A DNA stretch of 64,000 bases from Roseomonas sp. (GTDB taxonomy: Bacteria; Pseudomonadota; Alphaproteobacteria; Acetobacterales; Acetobacteraceae): positions 310,001-374,000 of the forward strand of contig JADCER010000005.1 in the NCBI GenBank assembly GCA_020249925.1, given 5' to 3'. Of this stretch, positions 46,848-54,871 are shown piece by piece (position 1 is the first letter of the stretch; each line of letters opens with the position of its first letter). Made by a program: the position numbers and the translations under genes. The notes under the pieces are model-generated. The model searched no databases. It was not told the origin of the DNA and worked only from the letters and a program-made list of their open reading frames with translations.

Positions 46848-49800
46848 AGGCGGCTGCACCCGCCCTGCCGCAAAGGGCTGTACAGCGCCCCGTCCCCGCG
46901 CGTACCGCGGAACGGCGAACAACGGCCCAGCCAACACGCCAGGTGGCGCAATCGCCCCCACAGGCGGCGCGCCCCTCCCCCGCCCCAGTCTTGAGCGGTG
47001 GGGCTAGCTTGCGCGTGCGTGCCAAGCTTGTGGTCGGCGCCCCCAACGATCCGGCCGAAGTCTCCGCTGACCGTTTTGCCGCACAAACGGTACGCGCGCT
47101 ACCCAGTAATATCGCCAGCGCTGGTGCGATGGCCCGACGCGACCCTAGCCCGGCCATTCCCTTGGGGTCTTCATTGCTCAGGCGTGAACCGGCGCGCGCC
47201 GGCGGCGTTGGCGTTCCCGATGCCATGGCGCCCGCCATCCGCGATGCAACTGAGGGCGGGCACCCTATGCCTGCATCGCTCCGCGATCGCTTCGAAAGAG
47301 CAACGGGGCGTGACCTATCCGCAGTGCGTTTGCGTCATGACCCGGCAGCAGCCCAGACCGCCAAGGCCTTGGGTGCCCGGGCCTATACGCGTGGCAGCAC
47401 CATTGTTTTCGCGCATGGCGAATACGCACCCGAAACGGGTATCGGCGCCAGCCTTCTGGCCCATGAGCTTGCGCATGTGGCGCAAATCGGCGCAGCGCCG
47501 CCATTGGAAACAAGCGTAGCTCAACCGCGTGCCCCGCCGACAGCCGAAATGATCCACCGCGCGCCAAATGATGCGGGTAGCACCGGCTTTCTCGGCAGCG
47601 TTGTGGACCAGGCCCTCAGTCTTTTGCCGGATGTTTTTGCGAATACGCTGCGCGGGATCCGTCGCGCCGGAGGCTTGTTGCCTTGGCTTGGCGGCTTGAT
47701 CCGTGATGGCGTCAAGTCAGTCTTGACCACTATCGGGGACTCAAGCCCCGCCTTGGCGGAAGCGATTGCCGCAATCGGAAGCATCGGTGGCCGAGTTTCT
47801 GCGATCCTAGGCGCCTTGGCTGGCGGGGATTGCGAACCGCTCTTTACTGCGCTCGAGCAATTGAAGACCACCATCCAGGACGCCGCAGGCGATGCCTGGG
47901 CTAAGCTGACCGAATTCCTGAAACCGGTCGGTGATTTCCTGGACAACATCAATACGCGTTTCCTGGCCCCCGCAATTGATACCGTGAAGGGCCTTGCCGG
48001 CTCCGCTTGGGAGCGCATTCAGCAATTGGCCGGCGATCTGTGGGATCTGACCCAGCCGGTGCGGGAATTTGGCAGCTGGGCTTGGCGTGAACTCAAACGC
48101 TGGATCGGCCTTGGGGAGGAAACGGATTCTGGCGGCAATGAATCCGGCGGCATTCTTGGCTGGTTGAAGATCAAGGCGAATGAGGTTTGGACCACACTGA
48201 AGGAAGCCGCCGAACCGGTATTGCGCCCACTGCGGGAAGTCGCAAAGGGTGTGTCCGCTTACCTGCCCCTCAATGCCATCAAAATCATCAAGACCAAGGC
48301 AGCCGCCTGGCTTGAGCATACCGCCGCGGGCATGAATGCGCTTCATGCCCCCGCAACAACGGGTAGCGCCGCCGGGCAGCAGACCCTGCGCGGCGTATTG
48401 TTGCCCGCAGTGATCGGCGCGATCGCTGGCCTCAGAGAAAGCGCAAATGGCGCCGCAAACTGGGTTGCCGAGAGCATTGGTTCCCTTGGCGGCAATGTCA
48501 CCGCCTTCCTGGGCAGCATGACCGAGCACCCGATATTCGCAGCGATGGCGGGCGGCCTGGCATGGCTGCGTGGTGCAGCGGTGCGCGCGACACTTTTCGC
48601 CAATAATATGGTGCGTGGCGCCTTTGGCTTGATTGATCAGGGATTGGCTACCTTTGGTAGCTTCATTCAGCGCATGCTGGATGGCCTTATCCAGGTGGCA
48701 GATACGGTGCTTGACTTGCCGGGGCGTTTTGGCGCGCTGGTCCTTGGGCCCGTATGGAACGCCATTCCAGCCTGCATTCGTAACCCTGTGATGGATTTCA
48801 TCACCAAACAAATCCTGGGCCGCCTTCCGGTGTTTTCCTCGCTCATGCAGGTTCCGGATTTCTGGGAGAAATGTCAGGCCACGGCGATGCGAATCATCCG
48901 CACCATTTTCGCGGATGGCAATATCATGGGCGGTATCTTCACCTTCTTCTGCGCCATGCTGGATCTGATCGGGCTACCCTCGCAATTGGTCACCTCAATC
49001 ATTGCCAAAGCGGCAACAGCACTCTCGGATATCCTAAAGGATCCGATTGGCTTCCTCATCAATCTGCTTAGCGCCGTAAAGAGCGGGTTTGGGCTGTTCT
49101 TCGACAATATAGGGACCCATTTGCTGGGCGGAGTTGCCGGCTGGCTCTTTGCTGAGGTGCAGAAAGCTGGGCTGACGCCGCCCGCGGAATTGAGCCTTGG
49201 GGAGGTTTTCCGCTTCACGCTGGACGTGCTGGGACTTGGCCTGGAGTTCTTCATAGCCCGCGTTGAAAAAATCAGCCCGGCTGCAGGCAACATGCTGCGC
49301 ACTGGCGCCGCCATCATTGGTGAAGGGCTGGAATGGCTGACTGATCTGGTAACCGAAGGCCCGGCTTCCCTTTGGCGTCATTTGCAGGATTCACTCTCTG
49401 ACCTTTGGGAGGCTGCTATCGGTGCTGTAGTCGGCTGGGTCAGCACCCAAGTGACCAAGAAAATGATCCCGCGCCTATTGGCCATGCTGGATCCCACGGG
49501 CATCGGTGCCGTCGTAAACAGCCTGATCACCTTCTATAACGCCATGCAGGCTGCAGTCGAATACCTGCAGCCAATGCTTGAGATCGTGCATAGTGTAGTT
49601 GATGGTATCGGCCAGATCGCGCAGGGTGCCTTGGAAGGTGGCGCAGTATTTGTCGAAGGCGCATTGGCGCGCAGTGTGCCTATAGCGGTCGGCTTCCTGG
49701 CTCATCAGGTTGGCCTTGGTACCCTTGGCAAGCGCATTGCCGAAACAATCGAGGCATTACGCGAGAAAATCGCCACTGCCGTTGATAAATTGCTGGAGCG

Positions 49801-50746
49801 CAGCAAGGCCTTTTTGATGCGTATTGGCAGCGCAATTGGCAATTGGTTCGCGGGGCTGACAAAGAAGGTTGATAGTGACGATGGTGGACATACGCTGCTG
49901 TTCAAGAGGGAAGGTGATCGACCGGTACTCAAGATTCGAAGTGTTGAGCAAAGTGTTGGGGATTTCCTCGACGCTGCAGCTTCCAATGACAAAGTCAAAC
50001 AGGACTCAGAACGGCAGAAATTAATGACGGACGCGAAGGCCCTGGTTAAAGAGATCAATCAAGATGCGACCACCTGTGACAAGGCAGGTGACAGTGAGAA
50101 ACCGAACCTGCAGAAGAAGATATCCGAGAATGAAGAAAAATTAGCGAAAATGATTCAATCGATTCTAAAGGGCGTCTCGATAAGTGACTTCGATGAACGT
50201 TATAAGCTTGAGGGTATGGTTGCAACATACGGAGCGTTGAACGATCTACAAAGCGGAGACGACATGGAAGCTGACCATCAGCCACAGGCCTCTCTCTTAA
50301 AATACGCCGCGAACCTGCCAGCGTTCAAATTTCGCGAAATAGAAAACACGAAAGACGAGGTATATGTGTTAAGGAAGGCTATCGGTGGGAAACGCGCTGA
50401 TGGAGCCCTTGCAATCAATTTACACAAGAATCGTCATAAGGCGGGCCGAACATGGTTCTATAAAAGTAATACAACAGACGTTTTGCCGGCCGCCAAAGCA
50501 GCTGTTAATAGCGAAGCGAAGGCGCATTCGGAGGACTACCCTTCACAAAGGAAGGCAATCATTAAGGTATTCCGCGATCATTTGGGTAAAGATGTTGAGG
50601 TGATGCGTAAGGCGCTGAACGAGCCCATTAATTCCAATGTCTGGCAGGACATAAAGAGCGAGGATCAACGCGGAAAAATCATAAAACAGGTCCGCAACGG
50701 TCTCAGTAAGATGGAAGGCCAAGATCTGAACAAATACGAGAATTAA
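46844..50746 (+). CDS. DUF4157 eCIS cargo protein with candidate C-terminal nuclease
   Basis: The 1300-aa protein has a disordered Pro/Ala/Arg-rich N-terminus (1-55), the motif NDPAEVSADRFAAQTVRAL (68-86) and a DUF4157 domain (about 138-215) with intact HELAH (207-211). DUF4157 is common in eCIS effectors. Residues about 240-1010 are amphipathic, Trp-containing helices in loose repeats (LPWLGGLIRDGVKSVLTT). The tail, about residue 1015 to the end, is hydrophilic. EADH (1142-1145) and HKNRH (1194-1198) look like an HNH-type metal site. The DNA from about 49,880 on is lower in GC, suggesting a swapped toxin tip. Nuclease function is inferred. Confidence 0.8.
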   Translation: MKAAAPALPQRAVQRPVPARTAERRTTAQPTRQVAQSPPQAARPSPAPVLSGGASLRVRAKLVVGAPNDPAEVSADRFAAQTVRALPSNIASAGAMARRDPSPAIPLGSSLLRREPARAGGVGVPDAMAPAIRDATEGGHPMPASLRDRFERATGRDLSAVRLRHDPAAAQTAKALGARAYTRGSTIVFAHGEYAPETGIGASLLAHELAHVAQIGAAPPLETSVAQPRAPPTAEMIHRAPNDAGSTGFLGSVVDQALSLLPDVFANTLRGIRRAGGLLPWLGGLIRDGVKSVLTTIGDSSPALAEAIAAIGSIGGRVSAILGALAGGDCEPLFTALEQLKTTIQDAAGDAWAKLTEFLKPVGDFLDNINTRFLAPAIDTVKGLAGSAWERIQQLAGDLWDLTQPVREFGSWAWRELKRWIGLGEETDSGGNESGGILGWLKIKANEVWTTLKEAAEPVLRPLREVAKGVSAYLPLNAIKIIKTKAAAWLEHTAAGMNALHAPATTGSAAGQQTLRGVLLPAVIGAIAGLRESANGAANWVAESIGSLGGNVTAFLGSMTEHPIFAAMAGGLAWLRGAAVRATLFANNMVRGAFGLIDQGLATFGSFIQRMLDGLIQVADTVLDLPGRFGALVLGPVWNAIPACIRNPVMDFITKQILGRLPVFSSLMQVPDFWEKCQATAMRIIRTIFADGNIMGGIFTFFCAMLDLIGLPSQLVTSIIAKAATALSDILKDPIGFLINLLSAVKSGFGLFFDNIGTHLLGGVAGWLFAEVQKAGLTPPAELSLGEVFRFTLDVLGLGLEFFIARVEKISPAAGNMLRTGAAIIGEGLEWLTDLVTEGPASLWRHLQDSLSDLWEAAIGAVVGWVSTQVTKKMIPRLLAMLDPTGIGAVVNSLITFYNAMQAAVEYLQPMLEIVHSVVDGIGQIAQGALEGGAVFVEGALARSVPIAVGFLAHQVGLGTLGKRIAETIEALREKIATAVDKLLERSKAFLMRIGSAIGNWFAGLTKKVDSDDGGHTLLFKREGDRPVLKIRSVEQSVGDFLDAAASNDKVKQDSERQKLMTDAKALVKEINQDATTCDKAGDSEKPNLQKKISENEEKLAKMIQSILKGVSISDFDERYKLEGMVATYGALNDLQSGDDMEADHQPQASLLKYAANLPAFKFREIENTKDEVYVLRKAIGGKRADGALAINLHKNRHKAGRTWFYKSNTTDVLPAAKAAVNSEAKAHSEDYPSQRKAIIKVFRDHLGKDVEVMRKALNEPINSNVWQDIKSEDQRGKIIKQVRNGLSKMEGQDLNKYEN

Positions 50747-50927
50747 TCCTTCTGGTACCGCACTGGTTGCTTAAGAGTTCGCTTAGTATATAAACTGCCC
50801 GCAATGAAAAATTTATTGCTCATTGGCTACATTCAAGCTATCCGCAGTGCTCATTGCTATGGTGTGGTAAGCGCAGCCGGCAGCCACCATAGGAGACCCG
50901 GCAATAAAAACACGGAAAGGCGCATGA

Positions 50928-52604
50928 ATGCTGACGATCGAAAATCTTTCTGGTGCTTTTCTGAGCGTCCTGATCGGAAACCTATGTCTGATCGCATTGC
51001 TCGGCGCTTTGGTGCTTGCTGCCTATCGCCGCCGGATTAGGGCACTCATGCGGGGCGGGGACAGCATTGCGGTCCCCCTGCCGGCGGAAAGACCCGGTCA
51101 GACCAAGCTGCGCTTCGCGACCATAGAACCCCAGCAAAACACTCAAACAAGGTCCGCAGCACGAGACATGCCCCTCGCCGTCTTCGCCATTGAGCTTTTT
51201 GGCGGAGTCTGCTTTGCGATGCTCGCCGCCTTGCTCTGGCTAAAATCATCGGGCAGCCCCATCCTTCCAATGCGTCTTTTCGCTTTAACTTTGACGTTTC
51301 TTCTACCCGTTTTGGTGGTTATCGCGCTTCTGGTTGGTCCTGACCGACGCAAGCAATCGCTCCTCCTGCTCGGAGCTTTTGTTGTTTTCATCATCTTCGG
51401 CGCTATCTTGGTGCTACGGCAGCCAGATGATGGACTAATGGTGCTTTCGCAGATTCTATTTTATGTCATCATCAGAATTGGTGGCACGGCATTCGCGCCA
51501 CTTCTTGGCCTTTTCAATCGAAGTCTGCGTGCACTATGGCCCATTCTACTCATGCTCATTTTCCTTTCTACCCTTGGAATTCTCGCGCAATTGGCATTGA
51601 GGTCCATGTTTCTCGAGCAAATGGACCACCTTTATGTGTCGGCAGCGACATCAATAGGCTTGGGTGTACGAACCGCTCTTGTATTAGCGCACCTCCCAGG
51701 ATTTCTCCTTGGCATCATGCTTTCATGGCTGCTCATCGCACGCCTTGCTGCCTGGCACCATCAAGGGCGCCTCGGTGATCAGGCTCTCCTGCACAACGCC
51801 GTCTGGGGTGCAGCCAGTCTCAATTTGTTTCTCTGGCTGTTCGTAAGTTTCCGTCCCGCGACACTATTCGATATTGTTGAGATTTTTGCGCTAGCCTGCC
51901 TTCCACTGCTGATTTATCTGGGTATCACCAAAATCGGCTATTACTTCCTCTACAGGAAGGTACATTCCATACTAGGCAGGCCGCTGCTTTACCTCCGCGT
52001 CTTCGGCTATTCGCGCCGCGCCTCACGCCTCGCAGATCTTTTGCGTGCACGTTGGCGCTACCGGGGTTCGCTCAGGCTAATTGCAGCGCGAGATCTGGCT
52101 AGCCGTGTGATCACACCCGTTATGTTGCGTGCCTTCCTTTTGCGACGCCTTAGAGAGTTTTTCATCGGGACGGAAGCTGATCTTGAACAAAAAATAGCGT
52201 CTCTCAGAACCAGTCGTGACCCGGACGGTAGCTTCCGGACCGAATTGCTATTCTGCAATGGTGGAAGCTGGCGAGAGACTGTAAGGCGACTGATGACGGA
52301 TAGTCATGGTGTTGTTATGGATCTACGTTCCTTCAATCGGCAGAATCGCGGCTGCGTCTTTGAATTGCAGACACTAGTCGATTTTGTGAGTGTCTCCCGC
52401 ATTATGCTAATTGTGGACTCGCGCCCAGGTCCGGCTCAGACTGATATAATTTTTCTGCAGGAAATCATGACGGAAGCTTGGGCGCATCTTGCGGTAACCT
52501 CACCCAATCATGCAATCGCCGATCCTGTACTCCGATTGGTTGACGCCGCAGCGGGCGATGCCAAGGCGGTAGGCTTCATTATCCAGGAATTGGAGGCGCT
52601 TTAG
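50928..52604 (+). CDS. Polytopic membrane protein with large cytosolic C-terminal domain, unknown family
   Basis: The ATG at 50928 has GGAAAGG seven bases upstream; 558 aa. About nine membrane segments lie in residues 8-345, for example LCLIALLGALVLAAY and LFALTLTFLLPVLVVIALLV. Residues 350-558 are soluble, opening with LYLRVFGYSRRASRLADLLR and with a Rossmann-like alternation around HGVVMDLRSFNRQNRGC and VSRIMLIVDSRPG. I have no secure family; a TIR- or SLOG-like nucleotide-binding fold is a guess. It follows the cargo gene with a 181-bp gap in which I see no gene. Confidence 0.7.
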   Translation: MLTIENLSGAFLSVLIGNLCLIALLGALVLAAYRRRIRALMRGGDSIAVPLPAERPGQTKLRFATIEPQQNTQTRSAARDMPLAVFAIELFGGVCFAMLAALLWLKSSGSPILPMRLFALTLTFLLPVLVVIALLVGPDRRKQSLLLLGAFVVFIIFGAILVLRQPDDGLMVLSQILFYVIIRIGGTAFAPLLGLFNRSLRALWPILLMLIFLSTLGILAQLALRSMFLEQMDHLYVSAATSIGLGVRTALVLAHLPGFLLGIMLSWLLIARLAAWHHQGRLGDQALLHNAVWGAASLNLFLWLFVSFRPATLFDIVEIFALACLPLLIYLGITKIGYYFLYRKVHSILGRPLLYLRVFGYSRRASRLADLLRARWRYRGSLRLIAARDLASRVITPVMLRAFLLRRLREFFIGTEADLEQKIASLRTSRDPDGSFRTELLFCNGGSWRETVRRLMTDSHGVVMDLRSFNRQNRGCVFELQTLVDFVSVSRIMLIVDSRPGPAQTDIIFLQEIMTEAWAHLAVTSPNHAIADPVLRLVDAAAGDAKAVGFIIQELEAL

Positions 52605-52818
52605 CACGCCGTTGTGGCAGCCAGGTCTATAGTGCCGCAGATGGAAACGACTGGCACTTCTTGCCTGTAATGAGCACCTCCTACTGATCATATCCTTCAG
52701 AGCATCATTCTCAATGAGCCAATCGGGCACTGATACCACACGGTGCAGGAATTGACTTGCGGAATGTGGCGCCCTGGCAATATCCTTCATCTGCACCCTG
52801 CAACGAACGGAGAAGGCG

Positions 52819-53649
52819 ATGCTTTCATTTGATCGGCTTAAACTTCTCTTTCCACGCGCGCAGGCAGAACATCTTGCGTCCATAGCCGAATTGGGCGACG
52901 CATTGCTGGATGGCTTCAAGGTCTCGCGCAAGCCATTGCGTTGGCAGTTCTTTCTCGCACAGATGGCTCATGAATCTGGTGGGCTTTCAATGCTTGAGGA
53001 AAACCTGAACTACCGCGCCGAGAGTATTTTTAAGACCTGGCCGACGCGCTTCCCATCAATTGCGGATTCCGAACCATTCGCCCGCAGCCCAGAAAAGCTG
53101 GCCAACCGGGTCTATTCCGATAGAATGGGCAATGGCTCTTCCGAAACGGGGGATGGCTGGCGCTTCAGGGGCCGAGGGTACATTCAATTGACTGGACGGG
53201 ATGCCTATCGAAAGGTTGGCACCATCACCGGTTTGGATCTTGAAGCCCAACCGGAATTGGCGCTGGATCCTGAGCATGCCTTTCATGTAGCCTGCGGCTT
53301 CTGGAGCTGGAAGAAGCTCAATGATACCTGTGATACGGGTGATTTTCTTGCTGTGACCAAAATCATCAATGGCGGTACGCATGGCCAGACGGATCGGGAG
53401 GCTTGGTTGGACAAGGTTCGTCGTGTTTTCGCCGATCCTCTTCCCGTGCACGAACAGCCACCAGCCGACGAGGTAATTGCGGTTCAACGCGCATTGCAAT
53501 TGAAAGGCTATACCCAAATTGGGGCAGCCGATGGGGATTTAGGGCCGCGCACCATAGCGGCCGTCACGAGCTTTCGTATCAAGACCGGGCTGCCCAAGGG
53601 CCTTATTGACGCGAAGCTTCGGCAGGCACTGGGTATCACTAAGCGCTAG
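52819..53649 (+). CDS. GH19 endolysin with peptidoglycan-binding domain
   Basis: The 276-aa protein has a glycoside hydrolase 19 domain (about 1-195): AQMAHESGGLSMLEENLNYR with the catalytic Glu at 52, GDGWRFRGRGYIQLTG and FWSWKKLNDTCDTGD, FLAVTKIINGG. Residues about 205-270 form a peptidoglycan-binding unit (VQRALQLKGYTQIGAADGDL, TIAAVTSFRIKTGLP). GH19 enzymes in phages split peptidoglycan glycan strands. There is no signal peptide, so release needs a holin or lysis. GGAGAAGG lies before the ATG. The 214-bp gap before it (52605-52818) holds no gene that I can support. Confidence 0.92.
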   Translation: MLSFDRLKLLFPRAQAEHLASIAELGDALLDGFKVSRKPLRWQFFLAQMAHESGGLSMLEENLNYRAESIFKTWPTRFPSIADSEPFARSPEKLANRVYSDRMGNGSSETGDGWRFRGRGYIQLTGRDAYRKVGTITGLDLEAQPELALDPEHAFHVACGFWSWKKLNDTCDTGDFLAVTKIINGGTHGQTDREAWLDKVRRVFADPLPVHEQPPADEVIAVQRALQLKGYTQIGAADGDLGPRTIAAVTSFRIKTGLPKGLIDAKLRQALGITKR

Positions 53650-53663
53650 AGGAGAATCTGCAG

Positions 53664-54578
53664 ATGCCATCGCCATCCTTACTTGAAACGAAGTGGCAGA
53701 TCGCGCGGCGCTGGGCCGCAGAGGCGAGGCAGCAGCAAGCGAGCCATACCCGTCAGGCCAGACTTGCATTGGGGTTTGCTGTAGCGGCTGCTGTTTCGGG
53801 CGCATTCGCAGCAGTGATTAACATGGAAGGAACGGAAGGTTCGCCGTTTTCTCTGTCAGGCCTTTTTGCGCTGATCGCGGGCGCCGCAGCCGCCATGAGT
53901 ACTTTTTTTGGCCGGCATATACTGAGTGAACGGTCGCAAGCAAAATGGATCGTTGCGAGGGCTACGGCCGAAAACCTCCAGTCAGAATGCTATAAATTCG
54001 CCGCAAAAATCGGCACTTATGCGGATTCCAAAATTGAGGCCGCTAAATCATTCGATACGCGAACGAATGAACTTGTGGCCGCAGCAAGGGAAAAGGGAAT
54101 CGAGCCCCCGGCGAAGGCAGTCTCCTCTTCCTCCCGACTGGCGCCGACGGAGGGTATGTCTGCAGAATGGTATGCCGAGAATAGGCTTGCGCAGCAGAAG
54201 GATTGGTATGTTTCACGGAGTGAAGAACACCGGAATAAGGCAAGATTAGCGCAGAGATTGGGCTTGGTGTTTGGGATCTTGGCAGCCCTGCTTGGTTTCC
54301 TCGGCAGTGTTACGCAGGGTTGGCTTTCCATCACCCCCTTTGTTGGTGCGACGACAACGATTGCGACGGCTGTTGCTTTATTCGCTTCAGTGGATCGCCA
54401 TGTATTTTTGGCCAGCAGTTATGGCGGCTACGCTGAGGCGATTGGAAGTTTACTCGCGCGGTTTGGGGAAGGCTTGGTCAGGGAAGAGGAGTTGGTCGTG
54501 GAAGGCGAAACGCTGCTTACTTCCGAATATGCCGCCTGGGCAGCGCGTATGACCATGGCACCAAATCAACCTGAATGA
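53664..54578 (+). CDS. DUF4231/SLATT-type membrane protein
   Basis: The 304-aa protein has AGGAG before the ATG and two hydrophobic pairs: about residues 34-52 and 64-82 (LGFAVAAAVSGAFAAVI, FALIAGAAAAMSTFF), and about 200-217 and 222-245 (LGLVFGILAALLGFLGS, TTIATAVALFASVD). They are linked by charged helices (WIVARATAENLQSECYKFAA, EEHRNKARLAQRLGL). This fits DUF4231, part of the SLATT two-helix group that is thought to form pores in some defence systems. Beside the endolysin it could act as a holin, or it could protect from the cargo. Confidence 0.72.
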   Translation: MPSPSLLETKWQIARRWAAEARQQQASHTRQARLALGFAVAAAVSGAFAAVINMEGTEGSPFSLSGLFALIAGAAAAMSTFFGRHILSERSQAKWIVARATAENLQSECYKFAAKIGTYADSKIEAAKSFDTRTNELVAAAREKGIEPPAKAVSSSSRLAPTEGMSAEWYAENRLAQQKDWYVSRSEEHRNKARLAQRLGLVFGILAALLGFLGSVTQGWLSITPFVGATTTIATAVALFASVDRHVFLASSYGGYAEAIGSLLARFGEGLVREEELVVEGETLLTSEYAAWAARMTMAPNQPE

Positions 54579-54718
54579 TCAGTCCCAGCTGAGAAATAAA
54601 GACGGTGAATTTTTGAGTTGCCAGCGCGGTACCGCGCCACGTGACATTCGGGATAGGTGATGCCAGTGCGTTGGAGAGTTCCGGCACCTCACTGCCCCCA
54701 ACTGTATTGATTGCGCTG

Positions 54719-54767
54719 CATGGGCTTGGGCCCATGTGAAAGCCTTCGCGCATCATTCGCGGCTTTC
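54719..54767. repeat. Two adjacent hairpins after the SLATT gene
   Basis: CATGGGC-TTGG-GCCCATG (54719-54736) is a perfect 7-bp stem. It is followed by GAAAGCC (54738-54744) pairing with GGCTTTC (54761-54767), with an inner TCGCG pair. They lie 140 bp after the last operon gene and may terminate transcription, though no U tract follows. From 54579 to 54718 I see no gene. Confidence 0.5.
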
Positions 54768-54824
54768 ATTTCCGCCCTGCTTTCGCCGATTGGAAAAATT
54801 TTTGATACATCCAAAGGATCTGCC

Positions 54825-54863
54825 ATCAGAAGGTCGGGGGTTCAAATCCCTCACCCGGCACCA
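54825..54863 (+). pseudogene. tRNA 3'-end fragment (likely attachment-site relic)
   Basis: The stretch contains AGAAGGTC, a T arm GGGGG-TTCAAAT-CCCTC, the 3' acceptor strand ACCCGGC and ACCA. A tRNA would need GCCGGGT at its 5' end, a D arm and an anticodon arm; none of these occurs in the 60 bases before it. Integrating elements often recombine into tRNA 3' ends and leave such a copy. It ends nine bases before the stop codon of the metY fusion gene on the other strand. Confidence 0.7.
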
Positions 54864-54871
54864 GCACCCCC

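Noticed and set aside
50804-51040. 78-aa open frame between cargo and membrane protein genes
   Set aside because: Mostly overlaps the start of the 558-aa gene in another frame, lacks a clear ribosome binding site, and looks unlike a protein after residue 15.
52605-52818. Promoter TTGACT ahead of the endolysin
   Set aside because: The nearest -10-like bases (CAATAT) are 20 bp away, too far for a usable call.
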